Assembly: GCA_964614655.1 (NCBI GenBank)
Contig: CAZTPF010000004.1
Coordinates: 38,955 to 102,954 of the forward strand
Source of the DNA: Casp-actino8 sp964614655
Lineage (GTDB): Bacteria; Actinomycetota; Acidimicrobiia; Acidimicrobiales; Ilumatobacteraceae
DNA: 64,000 nucleotides
Direction: 5' to 3'
Shown: in pieces, positions 55,697 to 63,451 of the stretch
How the letters are laid out: every line of letters begins with the position of its first letter
How positions within the stretch are numbered: position 1 is the stretch's first letter
Program-made: the position numbers and the translations under genes
Notes under the pieces: model-generated
The model's input: only the letters and a program-made list of their open reading frames with translations
Told to the model about the DNA's origin: nothing
The model's database searches: none

Positions 55697-56590
55697 GTGA
55701 GCGACGAACGTCCCGCCCTGTCCGTCGTGGCCTCTCCTGGTCGTCGACGGGCAATCCTCGAACTGGCGGCCGAGGCGGAGAGCCGGGGGTTTCCTGCTCT
55801 CGCCTGCCCCACTCTCGGAGGGGCCCTCGGACTCTGCGTGAGCTTGGCGCACGTCACGTCGCACATTCGCTTCTACACGGCGATTCAGGGCATCTACGGC
55901 AACTCGCTGAACGAGGTCGGCAATATCGCGAGCCACGTCCACGAAGTCTCGGGTGGTCGATTCGCACTCGGCATCGGAGTGAGTCACGAGCCCATGGTTC
56001 GTCGCCTCGGCGTCACGATGGGTCCTCCTCTGGCCGACATGCGAAGCTTCGTCGAAGATCTGCGCGCGAACGAGAAGTACAGCGGCGCCCTTCCACCGAT
56101 CTACGTCGCCGCCCTCCGCGACCGCATGCTCGATCTGGCGCAGGAGATCGGGCAAGGTGCGCTCTGGGCCAACGCGAGTCTCGAACACACGTCGGTTCAA
56201 CGTCGTCGTGTCGCGAACCCCGACTTCTATCTGGCCAACATGATCCCGACGGTGATCAGCGACGATCTCGAAGCGGCGGCCGCCGTCAATCGAAAGACGA
56301 TGTCGGTCTACGTTCGACTTCCCAACTATCGCAACTATTGGAAGGCGGCTGGTTACGAGGAGGAGATGGAGACGGTCGAAGCCCTTCTCGCCGAAGGCCG
56401 TCGTGACGACGTCACATCGGCGATGAGCGATCGCTGGTTGTCCGACTGCACCTTGTACGGACCACCGGCGAGAGTTCGCGAGGGCTTCGAGGCGTGGCGG
56501 GCCATCGGAGTGGAGCCGATCGCCGTCATGTCGAGCACGAGTGGCGGTCAAGTGAAGGCCATCGGCGAACTCTTCGATCTGTTCGACTGA
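55697..56590 (+). CDS. LLM-class (luciferase-like) oxidoreductase, possibly F420-dependent
   Basis: 297 residues, a TIM-barrel of the bacterial luciferase superfamily: AEAESRGFPALACPTLGGAL, HVHEVSGGRFALGIGVSHEP (cofactor-binding Gly-rich loop) and PIYVAALRDRMLDLAQEIG. The actinobacterial members often use coenzyme F420 rather than FMN; cofactor cannot be decided from sequence alone. Substrate unknown. It is the only plus-strand gene in the 31-64 kb block and ends 3 bases before the permease stop. Confidence 0.85.
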   Translation: MSDERPALSVVASPGRRRAILELAAEAESRGFPALACPTLGGALGLCVSLAHVTSHIRFYTAIQGIYGNSLNEVGNIASHVHEVSGGRFALGIGVSHEPMVRRLGVTMGPPLADMRSFVEDLRANEKYSGALPPIYVAALRDRMLDLAQEIGQGALWANASLEHTSVQRRRVANPDFYLANMIPTVISDDLEAAAAVNRKTMSVYVRLPNYRNYWKAAGYEEEMETVEALLAEGRRDDVTSAMSDRWLSDCTLYGPPARVREGFEAWRAIGVEPIAVMSSTSGGQVKAIGELFDLFD

Positions 56591-56593
56591 CCG

Positions 56594-57784
56594 TCAGCCG
56601 AGACGGAGCGTTTCGAGAGGTTCGAGGCGGGCGGCGCGTACCGCCGGATACGACCCGGCGAGCACCGAGATGATCACGGCGAGGGCGACACCTGCCGGCG
56701 CGAGCCAACCGGCCATCACGAACACCCAGCCGGCCGCCGTCACTCCGACGAAGATGGCGAACATGCCGAGAAGCACTCCGAGGACGCCTCCGACGACCCC
56801 GACGACGACGGCCTCCAACAGGAATTGAAGGGCGATGATCCGTCGAGTGTGACCGAGTGCCCGCCGGATGCCGATCTCGGCCGATCTCTGGATCACCGAG
56901 ATCGACATCACGTTGGCGATTCCGAGGCCTCCGACGACGATGGCGAGAAGTCCCATCGACACGACGATCAACTGGAGTTGGCGGTCGCTTTCGGCGGCCA
57001 ACTCCAAGGCCTCGCTCTTGATCTCCGACGAGATCTGCGTGGGTCCTCCGAGTCCGACGGCGATCGACAGCGCTTCGGCTGTCAGATCTTCCGTGCCGGT
57101 CTCGCATCGGACGTACAACTTGTTGGGCTCGACCGGATCCTCGTCGAGAAAGTCGTCGGCGACGGTCGAGAACGGTACGAACACCGCATTGTCGAATCCG
57201 GGTTCGAGAGGGACCCGCTGGAGGACACCCACCACCGCGAACGGAAGTCCGGCCAATTCGATCGTTCGGTTCTCCCCGGGAAGATACGAGAATTCGGCGG
57301 CCAGGGTCTGACCGATGACCGCAACGCGGGCTCGACTGCGTTCGTCGAAGTCGTCGAGCCAACGACCCGACACCAGTCCGACCTCGAGTACTTCTGGAAG
57401 GGTCCGATCGGCGGCCAGAACCGGAATCGGGACGGTGTCGAATTGCTCGAGCGCCTCCGTGTAGGGAGTGACGAGGACGTTCGACAACTGACGGATGGAA
57501 CTCACCGATTCGACGGTCGTGACGTCGAGAGCACGTTCGACGGCATCGATCGGGAGGGTCGGAGAACTCTGTCCGAAGGCACTCGCCGCCGACGCCTCGA
57601 TGAGGTTGGTCCCCAATTCGGCGACCTTGGCTTTCAGGTCGCCTTTGGCCGAGTCGGTCAAACCCACTGCGGCGACGATGGCGGCGACACCGATCATCGG
57701 TCCGAGGAGCAGTAGAACCGTGCGCATCTTGCGCGCCGCCAGACCGGCGAAGGCGACCCGTGAGAGGTCGCGTGGCGTGCTCAT
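56594..57784 (-). CDS. ABC transporter permease, MacB-like (FtsX fold)
   Basis: 396 residues. MacB/FtsX plan: an N-terminal membrane helix (about 22-42, TVLLLLGPMIGVAAIVAAVG), an extracytoplasmic MacB core of about 200 residues (AELGTNLIEASAAS, VIGQTLAAEFSYLPGENR), then three helices in the last 120 residues (IVVSMGLLAIVVGGLGIAN). NVMSISVIQRSAEIGIRRAL is the coupling motif. It works with the ATPase (57781) and the adaptor (58470); the three are linked by ATGA and GTGA overlaps. Mechanotransmission of efflux or lipoprotein/lipid handling are possible. Confidence 0.88.
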   Translation of the reverse strand: MSTPRDLSRVAFAGLAARKMRTVLLLLGPMIGVAAIVAAVGLTDSAKGDLKAKVAELGTNLIEASAASAFGQSSPTLPIDAVERALDVTTVESVSSIRQLSNVLVTPYTEALEQFDTVPIPVLAADRTLPEVLEVGLVSGRWLDDFDERSRARVAVIGQTLAAEFSYLPGENRTIELAGLPFAVVGVLQRVPLEPGFDNAVFVPFSTVADDFLDEDPVEPNKLYVRCETGTEDLTAEALSIAVGLGGPTQISSEIKSEALELAAESDRQLQLIVVSMGLLAIVVGGLGIANVMSISVIQRSAEIGIRRALGHTRRIIALQFLLEAVVVGVVGGVLGVLLGMFAIFVGVTAAGWVFVMAGWLAPAGVALAVIISVLAGSYPAVRAARLEPLETLRLG

Positions 57785-58473
57785 GGCCGGAGCACCTCGT
57801 CGGCGACGATCCGACCGTCGAGCATCGAAATCTTGCGGGCGGCCGAGTCGGCGATGCCGACGTCGTGGGTGACGAGGACAACTGCTCGTTCCTCACTTCG
57901 AAGTCCGGCGAGGATCGACATCACATTGGCCGCGTTCTTGCTGTCGAGGGCACCGGTTGGCTCGTCGGCGAGCAGGATCTTCGGTTCGGTCACCAGCGCT
58001 CGAGCGAGGGCGACGCGCTGCTGTTCACCTCCCGAGAGTTGTACCGGTCGGTGATCGTGCCGGGGTGCGAGACCGACGCGATCGAGAGCGGCCAGAGATC
58101 GCTCTCGGCGTTCGGCGGGACGGAGACCTCGATAGAGAAGAGCTGTCTCGACGTTCGAGAGCGCGTCGAGATGAGGGATGAGATGGAACTGCTGGAAGAC
58201 GAAACCGATGCTCCGACCTCTGACTCGTGTACGTGCGGCGTCGGCGACCTGTGACACGTCCTCACCGTCGACGACGATGATTCCACCGCTCGGAGCGTCG
58301 AGGCATCCGAGCAATCCGAGCATCGTCGACTTTCCTGATCCGGACGGTCCGACGATGGAGACGAAATCTCCCGGCATGATCGCCAAGGACACCCCGTCGA
58401 GTGCTCGGACCTCGGTGTCACCGGACCCGTACACGCGGGTGACGTCTTTCAGTTCGAGAAAGGGAGTGGTCAC
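57781..58473 (-). CDS. ABC transporter ATP-binding protein, MacB/LolD type
   Basis: 230 residues. Walker A GPSGSGKSTML, signature LSGGEQQRVALARAL, Walker B ILLADEPTGALDS and the H-loop THD are all present; the N-terminus LKDVTRVYGSGDTEVRALDG matches MacB/LolD ATPases. GTG start at 58473 overlaps the adaptor stop by four bases; the stop overlaps the permease start (ATGA). Confidence 0.93.
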   Translation of the reverse strand: MTTPFLELKDVTRVYGSGDTEVRALDGVSLAIMPGDFVSIVGPSGSGKSTMLGLLGCLDAPSGGIIVVDGEDVSQVADAARTRVRGRSIGFVFQQFHLIPHLDALSNVETALLYRGLRPAERRERSLAALDRVGLAPRHDHRPVQLSGGEQQRVALARALVTEPKILLADEPTGALDSKNAANVMSILAGLRSEERAVVLVTHDVGIADSAARKISMLDGRIVADEVLRP

Positions 58474-60584
58474 GACGCAGCCGTTCGACCCTCGGTTTCG
58501 ACGTCGACCACGACGAGTTCGTCGCCGTTCAGTCCCTCGACGATTTCGACCCATTCTCGATCGACCAGACCGATCGTCACCGGGATTCGGTCGATGGTTC
58601 CGTCGTCGGCGACCACCCGTACGACGTCGCCATCGGCTGTCCGAAGAACGGCGGCGACCGGGACGGCCAGGGCGTCGACCACCTCGGCCAGGACCACGTC
58701 CACCGTGACCTTGGCTCCGTCGACGGCCTCGTACTCTCCGTCGACTTCGACGATCCCCTCGAAACGCTCTTCACCGTTGGCACCCAACGTGGCCGAGTCG
58801 TCGAGGGACACGATCAGGCCGTCGAGGATCCGATCGCCGACGGTGAGGTCGACGCTGACTCTCTGGCCGACTTCGAGCTCGGCGCGCTCGGCCGCCCCGA
58901 CGACGAGCGCGATCGTGAACGCTGTCTCGGCCAGTTCGAAGAGAGGGGTTCCTCGGGACACGAGATCTCCGATCTCGACACCGACCGATCCGACCCTGAC
59001 CGGCCACGACGCGACGACCATGTCGGAGGGCTGGAAGACGACGTCGTCGTCGAGGGTGTCGATCGGTACCGACACAGAAGACGTTCCGGCTCTCATGACC
59101 ACGGTTCCCGTCACGACTCGATAGTCGACACCTGGTGTCGCCGTTCCTGAGAGCTGGTAGTTGATCGAGGTGTCCTCGGGAACCGGTTCGTCGGCCACGA
59201 TGCGGAACGAACCCCGAGATCCTTCGAGAATTCGACCTCCCCCCACCACGGTCAATTCGGGCGTCTCACCGCTCGTGATCTCGACGGTCGCCTCGGACGG
59301 CAGACCGACCTGGTACGTCGTTCGCATGTCGCCGGTCTCCTCGGGAACGACGGTGATCGTGAGGAATTCGGCCGGCTCGGCGAAACCGTCGTCTCGGATG
59401 CGAATCACGACGTCGGTCGACATGGTGCCGGCTCTGATCACGAATTGATCGTCGGTGGGCGTGACGTAATCGAATTCTTGTTCCGCTGTTCCCGAGTACT
59501 GCACCGACACCGGAAGATCGCGATCGGCGCGGCGGGACGTCCGCAGCGTGAAGGTCGCCGTTGCGCCTTCGGCGACTTCTCCGATGGCAGCGGTGATGTT
59601 CACCGCTCGGATGCCGTCGGGATTGACGTCGCGAACGGTGAGACGCACCTTGTTGCGATCCCCGAGTTGGTACGAGCCGCTGATTCCCGAAACGAGCGAG
59701 ACGACGATTTCTTCGTCGGATTCGAGAACGTCGTCCTCCAGTGTCTTCAGATCGAACGACGCGAACTGGGAGTTGGACTTCATCACGATCGTCCGGGGGA
59801 CCCGTTCGAAGTCGAAACCCTCGTCGGCGGTACCGCTGACCGAGAAGTCGATGGTCAGATCCTCCGTCAGCGACGAGCTCGCGGTGAAACCGATCGTCAC
59901 CGAGTTGCCCTCGCGAACCGAATCGCTCGACACCGAAACCGAGATCTCGGGCCCGGTGGCCTGTGGAACGACAGCTTCGCCACGTCCGCGAGGCACCGAC
60001 GGCACGATGGTGAAGGCGGCCGAATTGGCGCGTCCGATGACGTAGCCGGCCGGATTCGGACTGAGTGTGAGGGTGACCGTCTCGTCGGTCTCGGCCGGAC
60101 CCGAGGCGTAACCCTGTTCGATCTGCCACGCAGCGAGGGCGTCTCGCGTCTCCTCGGTGAAGAGGGTGTCCGGGCTCTCGATGTCGTAGCCGGCTTCGGC
60201 CAGGATCCGTTCGAGTTGGGCGACGTCGGGGCCTTCGCTGCCCACTGTGAGCGACCGGTAGAACGGCTGAGTTCCGTCGACGGCGATCGAGGTCCGACCA
60301 TCGACGGCGATCAGTCGATCACCGGATTCGATGGTGTCGCCTTCGGCAACGATCACGTCGGAGACGCGGCCATCGACACTCGACGACACCGTGTACAGAT
60401 CGTCTCGTCTGACTTCTCCCGAGACCGTCAAGACGTCGGAGAGAGATCGACGCTCGACGGCCCGTGGCGTGATGATCAGTCCACCGGTGGTGTCGTCGCC
60501 ACCCAGTGAGCGACCGATCGCGACGCCGATTCCGGCCACCGCGAAGACGAGTAGCACCGAGACGATGCGGCGGGATTTCGACAT
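58470..60584 (-). CDS. Efflux adaptor (HlyD/MacA-like) with PG-binding and Calx-beta-like inserts
   Basis: 704 residues, about twice the usual size. One membrane anchor (about 7-25), first lipoyl half (VDGRVSDVIVAEGDTIESGD, about 70-95), a peptidoglycan-binding-1-like segment (SEGPDVAQLERILAEAGYD, about 116-134), then about three Calx-beta-like repeats (about 210-320, 325-440, 445-515; motifs EGNSVTIGFTASS, SGTADEGFDFE, SGTATPGVDYR), the second lipoyl half (VGVEIGDLVSRGTPLFELAE, about 533-552), a beta-barrel and a C-terminal membrane-proximal domain. Calx-beta domains usually bind Ca2+. Adaptors with a PG-binding insert are known; the added repeats are, to my knowledge, unusual. GTGA overlap with the ATPase gene. 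Confidence 0.8.
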   Translation of the reverse strand: MSKSRRIVSVLLVFAVAGIGVAIGRSLGGDDTTGGLIITPRAVERRSLSDVLTVSGEVRRDDLYTVSSSVDGRVSDVIVAEGDTIESGDRLIAVDGRTSIAVDGTQPFYRSLTVGSEGPDVAQLERILAEAGYDIESPDTLFTEETRDALAAWQIEQGYASGPAETDETVTLTLSPNPAGYVIGRANSAAFTIVPSVPRGRGEAVVPQATGPEISVSVSSDSVREGNSVTIGFTASSSLTEDLTIDFSVSGTADEGFDFERVPRTIVMKSNSQFASFDLKTLEDDVLESDEEIVVSLVSGISGSYQLGDRNKVRLTVRDVNPDGIRAVNITAAIGEVAEGATATFTLRTSRRADRDLPVSVQYSGTAEQEFDYVTPTDDQFVIRAGTMSTDVVIRIRDDGFAEPAEFLTITVVPEETGDMRTTYQVGLPSEATVEITSGETPELTVVGGGRILEGSRGSFRIVADEPVPEDTSINYQLSGTATPGVDYRVVTGTVVMRAGTSSVSVPIDTLDDDVVFQPSDMVVASWPVRVGSVGVEIGDLVSRGTPLFELAETAFTIALVVGAAERAELEVGQRVSVDLTVGDRILDGLIVSLDDSATLGANGEERFEGIVEVDGEYEAVDGAKVTVDVVLAEVVDALAVPVAAVLRTADGDVVRVVADDGTIDRIPVTIGLVDREWVEIVEGLNGDELVVVDVETEGRTAAS

Positions 60585-60585
60585 G

Positions 60586-61257
60586 TCAGCCTCCAGTTCT
60601 CGCCGCCGAGATACCGGTCTCGGACAAGCACTGATCGAGATCTCGCTGGTCGAGAGTGCCATCGGGGCTCTCGAAGCGACTGGGGTTGATCAAACCCTTT
60701 TCATCGACGCGAGTTTCGACGATCCATCCTCGCTTCTTCAGACAGTCGGCGAGGGACTTGAACGACTCGTTGCGTGTACGGACCTCGTCGGGCGAGAGGT
60801 CTCCCCTGGCCTGCGCAGTCTCACGCAGTGCATCGACGATCTTGCTGCGCGCTGCACAGGTCTGGATCAGTTCGGCGTACGCCGGATCCTGATAGGCGGG
60901 ATTCGTAGGATCCTGGAGATTCCCGCGGATCGTCTCTCCGGCGTCCTCGATGCAGGATTTGAAGTTGGCGTAGGCGTCGAAAAGTTTGAGTTCGGCGGGT
61001 CGGTCGTCCTGGTTCAGCGGGAGCGTGGTCTCGGTTGCCGTCGTCGTGTTGGCAGCGTCGGATTCGACGGCGCCCTCCGACTCCGAACGCGACACTGTGA
61101 TCGGCTGCGTTCGGTCCGGGATGGTCGCCTTCATGGCCACCACCTCGGCCGGTGCCATCACGACGACGTCGTCGAGCAGGCGGATCTCGACCGACTCGGA
61201 CGAGCTCGCACCGCAGCCGGCGAGTAGGAGCGACGACAGAACGAGGAGTCTTCGCAT
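60586..61257 (-). CDS. Lipoprotein of unknown function, first gene of the efflux cassette
   Basis: 223 residues. A lipobox (LSSLLLAGC, Cys about 15) directs lipidation. After a Thr/Glu-rich spacer (about 55-85) a helical domain holds four cysteines (FKSCIEDAG, IQTCAARSK, LADCLKKRG and DLDQCLSETG), probably two disulfides. No family recognised. It ends 1 base before the adaptor starts, so the protein probably belongs to the transporter. TAGACA at 61264-61269 with a 6-base spacer may be its -10. Confidence 0.7.
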   Translation of the reverse strand: MRRLLVLSSLLLAGCGASSSESVEIRLLDDVVVMAPAEVVAMKATIPDRTQPITVSRSESEGAVESDAANTTTATETTLPLNQDDRPAELKLFDAYANFKSCIEDAGETIRGNLQDPTNPAYQDPAYAELIQTCAARSKIVDALRETAQARGDLSPDEVRTRNESFKSLADCLKKRGWIVETRVDEKGLINPSRFESPDGTLDQRDLDQCLSETGISAARTGG

Positions 61258-61263
61258 CACGAG

Positions 61264-61269
61264 TGTCTA
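61264..61269 (-). promoter_or_regulatory. Possible -10 element of the efflux cassette
   Basis: TAGACA on the minus strand, 6 bases before the ATG at 61257; last base deviates from TANNNT, so weak. It overlaps the end of the acyltransferase gene. Confidence 0.3.
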
Positions 61270-62199
61270 GTCCTCGACGACGGAGTCGAGCGAGCCGTGG
61301 GGCCAACCCGGATCGGAGGGCCAGTTGGGCTGGAGGAGGTGCCACTGCTCGGGCGCGCGACGAATGAGATCCCCGAGTTCGTGGGCGAGGGCTTGGGTCG
61401 AGTCTCGAACCGTCTCACGAAGCGAGCGTCCGTCTCGTTCGGTCGACAATGGGGGTCGAACGACTGCATGGTGGCCGGCACCGCGACCCTGGAAGTAGAC
61501 GGCCGTCGGCAGGAGCGGTGCACCGGTTCGGATCGCCAGAGTGGCCGGCCCGGCGGGCAACAGCGTTCGTTCACCGAGGAAGTCGACGGCGACGCCGGCA
61601 CCCGAGATGAATCGATCGCTCAGAAGGCAGACGATCTCGTTGCGGCGCAATGCCGAGAGCACGGCACCCCCGGCGTCAGGGCCGAGGGGCACGACCGTCA
61701 TTCCGAAGTCGCGCCGCAAGTCGACGAACCAGTCGAAGAGTTCGGGCGGTTCGAGACGCTCGACCACCACCGTCATCGGGATGCCCTGATCGGTGATCCA
61801 GCGGCCGGCCCACTCCCAACCTCCGAGGTGTGGCAAGGCCACGACGACTCCGCGCCCGCCGGCCAATCCGTTCTCGACGTGCTCGAAACCGTCGATCGTG
61901 AAATGGCGGGCGACCGTGCGAGCCGAAACATTGGGAAGGCGGAAACTCTCCAGGTAGTAGCGCGCGTAGTTGTCGAAGACAGCCGACACCATGCGGCGCC
62001 GTCGTCTGGGTGACAGTTCGGGAGCCGCGCGGGCGAGGTGCCGTTCGACCATGACACGCTTGTCCCCGGCGGCCAACAGGGCCGGAAACGCGACTCCTTT
62101 GGCCACCGCATCGGACAGCGGCGCAGGAACCAGACGCGACGCCAGGGCACCCAGCCGATAGCCGGCGACCGTGAACGACACCGATCGGCTGGCACTCAC
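61267..62199 (-). CDS. Lysophospholipid/LpxL-type acyltransferase, PatA-like
   Basis: 310 residues. Family of LpxL/HtrB/PatA acyltransferases: the H-x4-E active site is ALPHLGGWEWAG (His/Glu), with RTVARHFTIDGFEHVENGL before it and SDRFISGAGVAVDFLGER after. By position next to PIP synthase it is probably the acyltransferase of phosphatidylinositol mannosides (Rv2611c). A cytoplasmic face, membrane-associated location is expected. The GTG start overlaps the stop of the PIP synthase gene. Confidence 0.85.
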   Translation of the reverse strand: MSASRSVSFTVAGYRLGALASRLVPAPLSDAVAKGVAFPALLAAGDKRVMVERHLARAAPELSPRRRRRMVSAVFDNYARYYLESFRLPNVSARTVARHFTIDGFEHVENGLAGGRGVVVALPHLGGWEWAGRWITDQGIPMTVVVERLEPPELFDWFVDLRRDFGMTVVPLGPDAGGAVLSALRRNEIVCLLSDRFISGAGVAVDFLGERTLLPAGPATLAIRTGAPLLPTAVYFQGRGAGHHAVVRPPLSTERDGRSLRETVRDSTQALAHELGDLIRRAPEQWHLLQPNWPSDPGWPHGSLDSVVED

Positions 62200-62888
62200 C
62201 GGGACGGGCGGCGATCGCGCAGGAACTGGGCACGGCGATCGATCCGCGCCGCCCGACGCGACTGGCGACGCGAACGTCGCTTCTCGATGCGTGCCGCCGT
62301 GACCGGCGCGACGGCAGCCTGCTTCCAGACCTTCACGAATCTCTGTACCGCGGTGACGGTGACGAGTACGAGCATCACCCACATGATCGGGATCAGTGCG
62401 ACCGGGAAGAGAAGACCGAGGCACAACAAGATGATCCGCTCGGCCCGTTCCATGAGTCCGCCCTTGGCCGACAGGCCGAGGGATTCGGCCTTGGCCCGCT
62501 GGTAAGAGATGACGCCGCTCATGAGGGCCACCGCCATGGGAAGGATCGTGAGGTGTGCGGACTCCTCGCTCGCGAAATACCACGCCACGCCCCCGAACAA
62601 CAGGGCGTCGGTGACGCGGTCGATGACCGAATCGAAGAAGGCTCCTCGCTGGCTGGAGGAGTTGGACGCCTTGGCGAGGGCGCCGTCCAGCAGATCGGGC
62701 AGAGCGGCCAACACCACGAGCAGGAGGCCGAGAGCGAACCATCCGAGTCCGATGGCGACAGCTGCTCCAGCCGCCACCACCAGGCCGGCCACGGTCAGGT
62801 GATCAGGTGTCAGTCGAGTACGACGGAGACGATCGCCGATCGGTTTGACGGCCTTTTCGATAGGAGCACGCATGTGGCCGTCGAACAT
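62196..62888 (-). CDS. Phosphatidylinositol phosphate synthase (CDP-alcohol phosphatidyltransferase)
   Basis: 230 residues with about six membrane helices. The catalytic motif D-x2-D-G-x2-A...G-x3-D-x3-D appears as DLLDGALAKASNSSSQRGAF followed by FDSVIDRVTD. It would join CDP-diacylglycerol to inositol-1-phosphate, as Rv2612c does; phosphatidylglycerophosphate synthase is the alternative. The C-terminal tail is strongly basic. TAGACT is 6 bases before the ATG. Confidence 0.82.
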   Translation of the reverse strand: MFDGHMRAPIEKAVKPIGDRLRRTRLTPDHLTVAGLVVAAGAAVAIGLGWFALGLLLVVLAALPDLLDGALAKASNSSSQRGAFFDSVIDRVTDALLFGGVAWYFASEESAHLTILPMAVALMSGVISYQRAKAESLGLSAKGGLMERAERIILLCLGLLFPVALIPIMWVMLVLVTVTAVQRFVKVWKQAAVAPVTAARIEKRRSRRQSRRAARIDRRAQFLRDRRPSR

Positions 62889-62894
62889 GGTGTC

Positions 62895-62900
62895 AGTCTA
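62895..62900 (-). promoter_or_regulatory. Leaderless -10 element of the PIP synthase gene
   Basis: TAGACT on the minus strand, 6 bases before the ATG at 62888. Confidence 0.5.
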
Positions 62901-62941
62901 CGAAATGAGCCGGGACGAAGGGGGCCCTCTCGTCTCGGTGA

Positions 62942-63439
62942 TCAGGCCGTGACGGTCGACCAGTCCTCGTCGCAGGGCTGGACCAGGACCTGGACCACCT
63001 GGCCGTCGATGGCGTCGACGAGAACGAGACCGCGCTGTCGAGGCGGATCTTCGTCGGAATAGCAGAGAACTCGCCAGGTCGGGCGACTTCTGACGCCACG
63101 CCACACCTGCTGGGCCGACGCGTGCCCGATGGTGAAACCGACCGCCGTTCCGGCTCGACCGAGCGCGTCGTGTTCGTCGAGTTTCATCCGCCACCCCGAC
63201 GACAGCGAGTAGAGACCGACGAGGGCCAGGACCACGCCCCCGAGAGTGAGTCCGGCGTTGGAGAGAATCGACGTTTCGCTGGTCGACGCCGACACGATCG
63301 CAGCGGCGACACCGACGACCAGATAGATCAGGCCGGGTACCCGACGCCGGCTGTTGTCGGGAAAGCCCTCGGCCCGAACGGCGAGATCGGGAACCAGATC
63401 TTCGGGAAGTTCGTCGGTGTGCTCGTCACGTGTCGACAC
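62942..63439 (-). CDS. Membrane protein of unknown function
   Basis: 165 residues; no family recognised. Two adjacent membrane helices are visible around 35-52 (LIYLVVGVAAAIVSAS) and 63-80 (AGLTLGGVVLALVGLYSL), flanked by an acidic N-terminus and a C-terminal domain with RPTWRVLCYSDED. It lies between the Ap4A phosphorylase and the PIP synthase genes. TAGGGT stands 6 bases before the GTG at 63439. Confidence 0.7.
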   Translation of the reverse strand: MSTRDEHTDELPEDLVPDLAVRAEGFPDNSRRRVPGLIYLVVGVAAAIVSASTSETSILSNAGLTLGGVVLALVGLYSLSSGWRMKLDEHDALGRAGTAVGFTIGHASAQQVWRGVRSRPTWRVLCYSDEDPPRQRGLVLVDAIDGQVVQVLVQPCDEDWSTVTA

Positions 63440-63445
63440 GACCCC

Positions 63446-63451
63446 ACCCTA
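63446..63451 (-). promoter_or_regulatory. Leaderless -10 element of the 62942-63439 gene
   Basis: TAGGGT on the minus strand, 6 bases before the GTG at 63439; it overlaps the end of the HIT gene. Confidence 0.45.
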
